43,762 nucleotides of DNA from Caulobacteraceae bacterium (lineage in GTDB: Bacteria; Pseudomonadota; Alphaproteobacteria; Caulobacterales; Caulobacteraceae). Made by a program: the position numbers and the translations under genes. This document shows positions 19,126-25,686 of the stretch, in pieces. The notes under the pieces were generated by a model. That model was not told where the DNA came from and did no database searches. It saw only the letters and a list, made by a program, of their open reading frames with translations. The stretch is taken from assembly GCA_947478785.1 (NCBI GenBank), contig CANJXI010000027.1:1-43762 (forward strand), read 5' to 3'. How positions within the stretch are numbered: position 1 is the first letter of the stretch; every line of letters begins with the position of its first letter.

Positions 19126-20118
19126 TCAGGCGGCCGCGATCGCCGGTTCCGGATCGTCGAACTGGTAGAACCGGGCGTACTGCTTGCGATAGGCCAGGAC
19201 CGGCCCGTCGCCGTCGACCAACATCGGCGCGTGGTTGTAGCGCTTGCGCTCCCAGATCGGGATATCCTGGTTGACCTGCTTGACCAGGTCGCGGATCCGC
19301 GCCGCGGTGACCCGCAGCTTGCCGTCGCTCATGTCCGGCGCGTGGTAGAACTGCCAGCGCAGGTGGGTGGTCCCGGAGTCGATCGGCGTCGTCTCCTGCA
19401 TCATGTAGACGTCGGTCACGTCGGTGAAGCGGGTGAAGGACTGGCCGGGGCCGACCGCCAGGGCGTCGATCTTGCCGGACATCGGGCCGCGCGGCGTAAC
19501 CATCTGCATCTCCACCGTGTTGCGGCGGCTCCAGCCGTCGAGCTGGAACTCCGAGGCCGGCGGGCCCTGCGTGCCGTGCACCGCGCGGAAGTGGGCGTAG
19601 TCCTGCCCGTTCTCGGTGATCTCCTGGACGTGGGTCTTGATGATCCACTCGTGCTCCTGGGCCTTCACCCAGTGCTCGGCGGCGATGATCGGGGCCGAGG
19701 CCAGCGCCCACTTCGGCGCAGCCTTGCGCGGATGATACCAGACGTAGACCACGCCCAGGCTCTCCTCGATCGGCCAGGTCGCCAGGCACGAGCGCTTGAG
19801 CTTGGGCGGGATCATCTTGGCGTAGGGGATGTCCGTGACCCCGCCCTCGCCGTTGAAGCGCCAGTGGTGGAACTGGCAGCGCAGGTCCTCGCCGACCACG
19901 TCGCCGCCACCCAGGTGGGCGCCAAGGTGCGGGCAATAGGGATCGACCGCGTGGAGTTCGCCGCTCTCGCCGCGCCAGACCACTACTTCCGTGCCGAAGT
20001 ACGACAGCGACTTGACCTCGAGGGGCACGATCTCGTCCGACATGGCGACGGCGAACCAGCCGAACGGCATGGGCAGGTCTTCATATCCGCGCAGCCGCGA
20101 TCCAATGGCTTCGGTCAT
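19126..20118 (-). CDS. Rieske [2Fe-2S] oxygenase, KshA-like terminal component
   Basis: Terminal oxygenase that inserts oxygen into an organic substrate, 330 residues. The Rieske cluster ligands are Cys62/His64 in CPHLGAH and Cys81/His84 in CQFHHW. The mononuclear iron site is His176 and His181 in ENGQDYAHFRAVHG plus probably Asp285 in NQDIPIWE, with Asp173 as the bridging residue. The overall layout resembles 3-ketosteroid 9-alpha-hydroxylase oxygenase (KshA), so a steroid, terpenoid or other alicyclic substrate is plausible but unproven. A ferredoxin gene is encoded 115 nt upstream; no flavin reductase is seen in the window. The 115-nt gap leaves room for a separate promoter. Confidence 0.92.
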   Translation of the reverse strand: MTEAIGSRLRGYEDLPMPFGWFAVAMSDEIVPLEVKSLSYFGTEVVVWRGESGELHAVDPYCPHLGAHLGGGDVVGEDLRCQFHHWRFNGEGGVTDIPYAKMIPPKLKRSCLATWPIEESLGVVYVWYHPRKAAPKWALASAPIIAAEHWVKAQEHEWIIKTHVQEITENGQDYAHFRAVHGTQGPPASEFQLDGWSRRNTVEMQMVTPRGPMSGKIDALAVGPGQSFTRFTDVTDVYMMQETTPIDSGTTHLRWQFYHAPDMSDGKLRVTAARIRDLVKQVNQDIPIWERKRYNHAPMLVDGDGPVLAYRKQYARFYQFDDPEPAIAAA

Positions 20119-20233
20119 TGTCCGTCTCCGTCTTCAGCCGAGGGCGCCTGGACGCGACCCTCGTCGATCGTCTCATATTGTCGGAATAGTCGAAATTCGC
20201 GTTTCGCTCCACGCCCAAGGCAAAGACCTGGGC

Positions 20234-20545
20234 TCAAGCCTCCGGCGCAATCGTCAGGCGCAGGCCGGCGACGGCGTCCGAAAGGGTCAGCTGGCAAGCG
20301 AGACGGGCTCCGGGCGGCGCGTCCAGCGCCTCCAGCATGTCGGTCTCGTCGTCGCTCGGCGACGCGACGTGACCCGACCATCCCTCGTCCAGGATCACCA
20401 GGCAGGTGCCGCACGATATCACGCCGCCGCAGATACCGATGGCCACGTCGATCCCGTCCCGCAGCAGCGGCATGAGGACCTCGCCGCTCTTGGCCTGCAG
20501 CGCCCGGGCCGTCCCGTCGCGATCCACCACCGTCAGTTCCAACAC
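20234..20545 (-). CDS. [2Fe-2S] ferredoxin, adrenodoxin-type
   Basis: Small electron carrier of 103 residues with cluster ligands Cys39, Cys45, Cys48 and Cys84 (C-x5-C-x2-C...C, in GICGGVISCGTC and LACQL). This spacing is the vertebrate/bacterial adrenodoxin type that serves cytochromes P450 and Rieske oxygenases. It most likely delivers electrons to the Rieske oxygenase encoded next. The reported start is GTG 20545; a TTG three bases later (20542) has the better spacing from a GGGAG site, so the true protein may be one residue shorter. It heads the minus-strand unit and diverges from the TauD gene. Confidence 0.9.
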   Translation of the reverse strand: MLELTVVDRDGTARALQAKSGEVLMPLLRDGIDVAIGICGGVISCGTCLVILDEGWSGHVASPSDDETDMLEALDAPPGARLACQLTLSDAVAGLRLTIAPEA

Positions 20546-20724
20546 CGTCTCCCGAGTTCGCCCAACCGTCCGTACCTGACCTAAGGCCTCGGCGCCGGCG
20601 AATCCAGACCCGGCGGCGCCGCACCCTCAAGCGGCGCAAATAGGCAGGGTCGCTTTCCAGCGCGGTCGCGCCCGGCGGTTTCCGGGACTAGGATCGGCCG
20701 CGGGGCCGACATGGGAGGCAAGGC
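20546..20724. promoter_or_regulatory. Divergent promoter region, ferredoxin unit / TauD unit
   Basis: A 179-nt gene-free stretch between two outward-reading units, so it must hold promoters for both unless transcripts come from farther away. I see a GGGAGG ribosome-binding site for the plus-strand gene (about 20713-20718) but no convincing -35/-10 pair or operator palindrome. Confidence 0.4.
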
Positions 20725-21642
20725 GTGGCAGACCTGATAACGCTGGCGTCCGGCTTCGCGGCGCGGATCGAGGGCCTGGACGCCGCGCGGGCCACCACCG
20801 CCGACATCGCGGCGATCAAGGCCGCCCTGGTCGATCATCCGATCATCGTACTGCCCGACCAGCGCCTGTCGGCCGAGGACCAGATGGCCTTCGCCGCCAA
20901 TTTCGGGCCGTTCGACAGCAATCCCGAGGCGGCGGGCCGCGACTACAACCGGGGCCTGCCCAGCGAACTCCTGGCGATCTCCAACGCCGGGGACAGCGAC
21001 GCGCCGGCCGAGGTCATGGACCGGCGGCGCATGCTGGATATCGGCAACAAGCTCTGGCACTCGGACAGTTCGTTCAAGGCCGTGCCCGCCTATCTGTCGA
21101 TGCTCTACGCCATCGAGACGCCCAGCGTGGGCGGAGAGACCCAGTTCGCCGACCTCCGCGCGGGCTACGACGCGCTCTCCGACGACATGAAGCGGATGAT
21201 CGAGGGGCTGGTGGCCGAACACTCGGTGCTGCACTCGCGCGAGGCGCTGGGCTTCGACGACTGGGACGCCGCCCAGCGCGAGCGCATGGGAACCTGGGTC
21301 GCACACGATCTGGTGCGCACCCTGCCGGATTCCGGCCGCCGCACGCTCTATCTGTCGTCGCATGCCTCGCACATCGTGGGCATGCCCAAGCCGATCGGCC
21401 GGATGCTGCTGCACGAGCTCACGGAGATCGCGACGGCGCCGGCCCACGTCTACACCCACCACTGGCGGCGGGGCGACTTCGTGCTCTGGGACAACCGCTG
21501 CACCATGCACCGGCTTCGTCGTTATCGCGCCTCGGACGAGTTGCGGGTGCTGCGGCGCGTCACCACGCTCGCGCCCGAGTTTCCGGCGCGCGATCCGGCC
21601 ACGGTCCGGGTGCCCGCCTGGGTGATCGAACAGGTCGCCTGA
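20725..21642 (+). CDS. TauD/TfdA family Fe(II)/2-oxoglutarate dioxygenase (1)
   Basis: Non-heme iron hydroxylase using 2-oxoglutarate and O2, 305 residues, of the TfdA (2,4-D dioxygenase)-like branch. The facial triad is His112-x-Asp114 in LWHSDSSF and His262 in CTMHRL; the 2-oxoglutarate-binding Arg is 277 or 278 in LRRVTT. The start is GTG 20725 with GGGAGG six nt upstream. In TfdA relatives the reaction often cleaves an ether or C-S bond after hydroxylation next to a carboxylate; the substrate here is unknown. It leads a plus-strand unit with an epimerase and a CMD-family protein. Confidence 0.92.
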   Translation: MADLITLASGFAARIEGLDAARATTADIAAIKAALVDHPIIVLPDQRLSAEDQMAFAANFGPFDSNPEAAGRDYNRGLPSELLAISNAGDSDAPAEVMDRRRMLDIGNKLWHSDSSFKAVPAYLSMLYAIETPSVGGETQFADLRAGYDALSDDMKRMIEGLVAEHSVLHSREALGFDDWDAAQRERMGTWVAHDLVRTLPDSGRRTLYLSSHASHIVGMPKPIGRMLLHELTEIATAPAHVYTHHWRRGDFVLWDNRCTMHRLRRYRASDELRVLRRVTTLAPEFPARDPATVRVPAWVIEQVA

Positions 21643-21677
21643 GCCAAACGCGATCACCGGACCACGGGGAGAGGCAC

Positions 21678-22556
21678 ATGCCGGCCAAGGCTCAGAAATT
21701 GCGGGTCGCCGTGACGGGTGGCTCGGGCAAGATTGGACGCGAAACCCTTCGCGCCCTGCAGGCCGCCGGCCACCAGACGGCGAACTTCGACCTGCGGCCA
21801 GCGCCCGAACTCGGTCGCACGACCATCGTGGACTGCACGGACTTCGGACAGGTGATGAGCGCGCTGACCGGCGTCGACCTGGTCGGCGGCGGCTTCGATG
21901 CGATGGTCCACCTGGCCGGCATCCCGGGCCCGGGCTACGCCACCGACGCGGAGGTCTTCCAAGGTCACGTGCTCTCGACCTACAACGTCTTCTCGGCCTG
22001 CCAACGCCTCGGGATCAACCGTGTCGTCTGGGCGTCGAGCGAGACTCTTATGGGCCAGCCCTATGGGGCCCCGCCGCCCTTCCTGCCCGTCGACGAAAGC
22101 CTATCCCGGCCCGAGTGGAGCTATTCGCTCGCCAAGCAGCTCGGCGAGACCATGGCCGACACCTTCGTGCGCTGGTCACCCCGGATGTCGATCACCTCGC
22201 TGCGGTTCTCCAACGTCTTCGCCGCCGAGGACTATGCGAACCTGCCCTCGATCCAGCAGCGCCCCGAGAGCCGTCGCCTCAACCTCTGGGGCTATGTGGA
22301 CGCGCGCGATTGCGGCGCGGCGTGCCAGCTGGCGGTCGAGGCCGCCCTGCCCGGTCATGAAGCCCTGATCATCGCGGCCGACGATACCTTGCTGGATGTC
22401 GATTCATCCGAACTCGCGGCGCGCTTCTTTCCCGACACCCCGGTTCGCGGCCGGCTGGAGGGCCGCCAGGCCTTGCTCTCCATTGAAAAGGCCAAGCGCA
22501 TGCTGGGTTATGCGCCACGCCATACTTGGCGCGATGAGACTCGCGGCCGGTCCTGA
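21678..22556 (+). CDS. NAD-dependent epimerase/dehydratase family protein
   Basis: Extended short-chain dehydrogenase/reductase of 292 residues. Nucleotide-binding motif TGGSGKIG is at 13-20, HLAG at 78-81, the catalytic serine in WASSET (120-121) and Y-x-x-x-K as Tyr149/Lys153 in YSLAK. The short C-terminal substrate domain suggests a small substrate such as a uronate or other sugar acid rather than a nucleotide sugar, as in uronate dehydrogenase relatives. It follows the TauD gene by 35 nt on the same strand. Confidence 0.9.
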   Translation: MPAKAQKLRVAVTGGSGKIGRETLRALQAAGHQTANFDLRPAPELGRTTIVDCTDFGQVMSALTGVDLVGGGFDAMVHLAGIPGPGYATDAEVFQGHVLSTYNVFSACQRLGINRVVWASSETLMGQPYGAPPPFLPVDESLSRPEWSYSLAKQLGETMADTFVRWSPRMSITSLRFSNVFAAEDYANLPSIQQRPESRRLNLWGYVDARDCGAACQLAVEAALPGHEALIIAADDTLLDVDSSELAARFFPDTPVRGRLEGRQALLSIEKAKRMLGYAPRHTWRDETRGRS

Positions 22557-22654
22557 CCGGGAGGAAGTCCCCTCGCCTTCAAGGCCCCTGCACAGTAAGC
22601 GTGATCCAACCGGCGCCGTTCCGTCGGAACAAGAAACCCCGGGAGGAAAACGAC

Positions 22655-23206
22655 ATGCCGCGCATCCCCTATCCCGATCTCGCCACCGTGCCGGCCGATC
22701 TCGTCGAACGGCTCGGCGACAGCCCCTCAAACGTCAACCGCATGCTCCTGGGCGCCACCCCGGATGTCTATCGCGGCTTCTCGGCGCTCGCCCGCTCGCT
22801 GTTCGAGCTCTCACCTCTTTCGGCCCAGCTTCGCGAGATCGCCATCCTGCGCGTCGGCTACCTCTCGAACGCGGCCTACGAGATCTATCAGCACGAGGCC
22901 TTCGCCCGGCATGTCGGCCTCAGCGACGCGCAGATCGCCGCGATCAAGGAAGGCGGCGCCAAGGCGACCGTGCTGGGCGAAGACGGCGCCGCCGTCCTGG
23001 CCTTCACCGACGACGTCGTCCGCAACGTCCGGCCCAGCGACGCATCCCTGGGGGGCGTCCGCGCCCATCTGCCCGACCCGCTCGTCCTCGACCTGATCTT
23101 CGTGATCGGCGCCTATATGACCGTGAGCCGCTTCCTGGAGACCACGGGCATCGAGCTCGACGAGAAGCCCATCGACTGGGCTCAGCGCGGCTATCCAAAA
23201 AGTTGA
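22655..23206 (+). CDS. Carboxymuconolactone decarboxylase (CMD/AhpD-fold) family protein
   Basis: All-helical protein of about 183 residues with the CMD core LREIAILRVGYLSNAAYEIYQHEAFARHVGLS. It lacks the C-x-x-C pair of AhpD-type peroxidases (SNAA stands in that region), so it is not a thiol peroxidase and is more like the decarboxylase/lactone-type or uncharacterised branch. ATG 22655 is chosen over the longer frame at 22601 because GGGAGGAAAA lies directly upstream. It is third in the TauD-epimerase unit. A lactone or ring-cleavage product of the neighbouring oxygenases is a reasonable but unproven substrate. Confidence 0.88.
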   Translation: MPRIPYPDLATVPADLVERLGDSPSNVNRMLLGATPDVYRGFSALARSLFELSPLSAQLREIAILRVGYLSNAAYEIYQHEAFARHVGLSDAQIAAIKEGGAKATVLGEDGAAVLAFTDDVVRNVRPSDASLGGVRAHLPDPLVLDLIFVIGAYMTVSRFLETTGIELDEKPIDWAQRGYPKS

Positions 23207-23253
23207 GTTCATCATCGATCGTAGATCGAGAGCGCTGTCACACCCCTCTTGAT

Positions 23254-23283
23254 CGTCATGGCCGGGGCTGTCCCATCCACGAC
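23254..23283. repeat. Degenerate copy of a dispersed alphaproteobacterial palindromic repeat
   Basis: The stretch begins CGTCATGGCCGGGGCTGTCC and ends CATCCACGAC. It reads as a shortened form of the common intergenic palindrome with GGCCGGG and CCCGGCC arms; part of the right arm is missing, so it no longer folds well. It lies between the converging CMD and TauD genes. The match is from memory of the repeat family, not from a search. Confidence 0.35.
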
Positions 23284-23315
23284 ATTCCGGACGACCATGT
23301 CGTAGCTGGCGCCGG

Positions 23316-24275
23316 TCAGACGTCGAACTTCGGAAGACCCTCGCCGCCCTCGAGATTGCGGCCGAGGTTGTAGTCCCCCGAAATGGTGGTGCGTTGCATC
23401 ACCCGCGTCTCCTGCTCCGGAACCCCGGTCGATGAGTGCAGCGTCCGCCAGTTGTCCCAGAGCACCATGTCGTCCGGCCGCCAGGCGTGGAAGTAGGTGT
23501 TCCCCGCCGCCGTGCAGTGCGCCAGCACCTCGCGCAGGAGGGCGTCCCCTTCCGGCCCGCCAATCTCGTAGATGCCCGTGGCGAACGATGGCGAGACGTT
23601 GAGCACCTTCCGGCCGGTCTCGGCCTGTGTGTAGACCATCGGGTGGAGGACACGGGGGTACTGATACTCTCGCGCCGAGATCGACAGGAACGACTTGGCG
23701 CCCCTGACGTACCGGATGTTGTCGGGCCGCAGGTATTTGTGGTTCTCGAAGTTGAGATCCATCGCATAGACCACGTGCAGGCCGTCGATACTGGCCTTCA
23801 GGTCTTCCGGCAGCCTGTCGTAGGCCGAGATCTGGTCGAGGTAACCGGTCTCGCCGCCGTGCTCCGACAACTGGATCGGCCGCAGGATGCCGCCGCGGTT
23901 GAGGGAGTCGGTGTAAATCCGGTCCTTGTGCCAGGCCAGATATCCCCCCAAGCGCACGCCGTCCACGTCGTAGCAACTGCCGTCGTCTGGATAGTATTTG
24001 ACCTTCACCAAGTCGGGATTGCCCTCGAGCCAGGTCTCCTTGAACACCTGCCGGGCGATCACCCCAAAACATTTGCTCAGTTCGATCTGCATCTCGGAGG
24101 TATGGTCGCCGTCGCGGAACAGTAGCACGCCCTTGTCGATCCACAGGTCGAACAGGGCCTTGCGCACGGTCGGGTGCTCCAGGTGCGCCAGCCTCAGGCC
24201 AGACACCGTCGCGCCGAACGGTACGCCCTCCGCCAATGGATCGATGCGGTAGCGCTCCAAAGCCCCTGATTTCAC
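23316..24275 (-). CDS. TauD/TfdA family Fe(II)/2-oxoglutarate dioxygenase (2)
   Basis: Non-heme iron hydroxylase of 319 residues from GTG 24275. The triad is His116-x-Asp118 in LAWHKDRIY and His280 in WRTLHSSTG, with Arg295 in MQRTTI for 2-oxoglutarate. GTG 24275 is chosen because GAGGAG lies 7 nt upstream and the protein then opens VKSGALERYRIDP; longer frames to 24344 lack a site. It differs clearly from the TauD protein at 20.7 kb outside the motifs, so it is not a recent duplicate. It is the second gene of a minus-strand pair, 96 nt after the SyrP-like dioxygenase gene. Confidence 0.9.
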   Translation of the reverse strand: MKSGALERYRIDPLAEGVPFGATVSGLRLAHLEHPTVRKALFDLWIDKGVLLFRDGDHTSEMQIELSKCFGVIARQVFKETWLEGNPDLVKVKYYPDDGSCYDVDGVRLGGYLAWHKDRIYTDSLNRGGILRPIQLSEHGGETGYLDQISAYDRLPEDLKASIDGLHVVYAMDLNFENHKYLRPDNIRYVRGAKSFLSISAREYQYPRVLHPMVYTQAETGRKVLNVSPSFATGIYEIGGPEGDALLREVLAHCTAAGNTYFHAWRPDDMVLWDNWRTLHSSTGVPEQETRVMQRTTISGDYNLGRNLEGGEGLPKFDV

Positions 24276-24371
24276 AGCGCATCTCCTCGCGTACCGGCGC
24301 CCTCGGAGACCGGGCGCTCGGTGTCCAGCCGATTCAGCCACCATCGCGTCGCCCCCGCAATCGCCAATGGC

Positions 24372-25439
24372 TCAGTCCAGCAGCATGACCTGGATGTCGC
24401 GGTCTCCGACGAACGGGTGGCGGCCGTGGGCGGTCAGCTTGTTCTCGACCAGCATGACGTCGCCCGCGCGCCACGGGAACGCGACCTTGCGGGACTCCAT
24501 TTCAGCGTGGATCGACGAGAATTCCTCGTCCGTGGGCGGCTCCCCGGTTCCGAAGGCCACGGAATAGGGCCGGGTCGCGCTCGCGCCATAGGCTACGTCC
24601 ACAAGGTCGGCCCGCGCCGCGCCCACCGACAGCCTGTGCTGGGACTGGGAGTGCAGCTGGTTGAACAGCAGGCGCTCGCCGGTGACCGGATGGGTGGTCA
24701 CGCCGGGTCGATGGGTCCAGAAATTCAGGCTGCCGTCATCGAGCCATTCATAGCTGATCCCCCGCTCCGCGAGCTGGGCCTCCACCACCGCCCGGTCGCG
24801 CGTGCCGAACCGGTACTGCCAGTCGGGATGGCGATAGACCGGGGCGGCCCGCCAGTCGTCCACGTCGTCCGACCGCATGTTCCGACGATAGAGCACGCCG
24901 TCCTCGATGAACTTGCGGGCCACCGCCTCCGGCAAGGCTTCGAGGACACCGCGCATGTCGCAGATGACCGTCTCACCGCCCTGGGGGGACGGCGCGGCGC
25001 AATAGAAGGCGACCAGCCGCGGATTGCTGGCGAGATAGGACATCTCCTGGTGCGGGAAGATGTAGACTTCCGGCGGCGTGCGGGTGGCCTCCATGACCTG
25101 GCCCTTGATCGCCTGCCGATCGGTGGTGCCGGCCGTATAGCCCTGCGCATAGGGCGTGAAGCGGCCCATCAGGGCGGCGAAGCCGTCGGGCCCAGACACC
25201 GGAAATCCACGCCAGACGATGGCGCCGAAGGCGATTAGGGCGTCCTCGATATCCGCATGGTGGCTGTCCATCCAGCGGACGGCCGCTCCGATGTCGCGGC
25301 GCAGGGCCGGGTCGACCGGCTCGATCCAGAGCGGCGGACGGCCAGGGAAGGGCTGGGACAAGGCGACGTCGCTTCCGAACAGCGCCCGACACCCGATCAA
25401 TCGGCCGGCCTCCCGCGCTGCGGTATCGGTGACGGCCAT
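24372..25439 (-). CDS. TauD/TfdA family dioxygenase (3), clavaminate synthase/SyrP-like
   Basis: Fe(II)/2-oxoglutarate oxygenase of 355 residues. The first ligand pair is His130-x-Glu132 in FPHQEMSYL instead of the usual H-x-D; the distal His338 and nearby Arg are in KLTAHGRHPF. An H-x-E pair is the hallmark of clavaminate synthase and SyrP-type hydroxylases, which act on amino-acid or carrier-bound substrates. ATG 25439 is chosen because GGGAG precedes it; the open frame continues far upstream but through the acyl-CoA dehydrogenase region and is not coding. It heads the minus-strand pair and diverges from the acyl-CoA dehydrogenase gene. Confidence 0.9.
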   Translation of the reverse strand: MAVTDTAAREAGRLIGCRALFGSDVALSQPFPGRPPLWIEPVDPALRRDIGAAVRWMDSHHADIEDALIAFGAIVWRGFPVSGPDGFAALMGRFTPYAQGYTAGTTDRQAIKGQVMEATRTPPEVYIFPHQEMSYLASNPRLVAFYCAAPSPQGGETVICDMRGVLEALPEAVARKFIEDGVLYRRNMRSDDVDDWRAAPVYRHPDWQYRFGTRDRAVVEAQLAERGISYEWLDDGSLNFWTHRPGVTTHPVTGERLLFNQLHSQSQHRLSVGAARADLVDVAYGASATRPYSVAFGTGEPPTDEEFSSIHAEMESRKVAFPWRAGDVMLVENKLTAHGRHPFVGDRDIQVMLLD

Positions 25440-25686
25440 GGAAGTCTCCCGGGCGACAGCGTGACGCCAAGCATTGCCGCCACTTGGCCGGCGAGACAAG
25501 CGGACCACCAAGCGCCACCGATCGCGCCGGAGAGCGCCCGGTTGCACGGTTCGTCGCCGACCGGTGAAATTGCCATCGGCGAAGGCCAATAGCCCCGCTA
25601 TCATGCACGGCGACAAAGGGCCGACCTTTTCCGTCACGCCGCACGCGCGGTCCGCCGGTGGGTCCGTCCATCCAGGGAGAAACAGA
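25440..25686. promoter_or_regulatory. Divergent promoter region, dioxygenase pair / acyl-CoA dehydrogenase unit
   Basis: A 247-nt gap between two outward-reading units. It contains ribosome-binding sites for both (GGGAG on each side) and probably the promoters. I find no convincing -10/-35 pair and no obvious operator palindrome. Confidence 0.4.

Noticed and set aside
19126-20118. Naming the Rieske protein KshA (3-ketosteroid 9-alpha-hydroxylase)
   Set aside because: Ligand layout is KshA-like, but no KshB reductase or other steroid-ring genes (KstD, HsaC) are seen, so the substrate stays open.
25560-25610. A TTGCCA...GCTATCAT pair as a sigma-70-type promoter for the acyl-CoA dehydrogenase gene
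   Set aside because: Spacing between the boxes is too long (about 23 nt) to be convincing.
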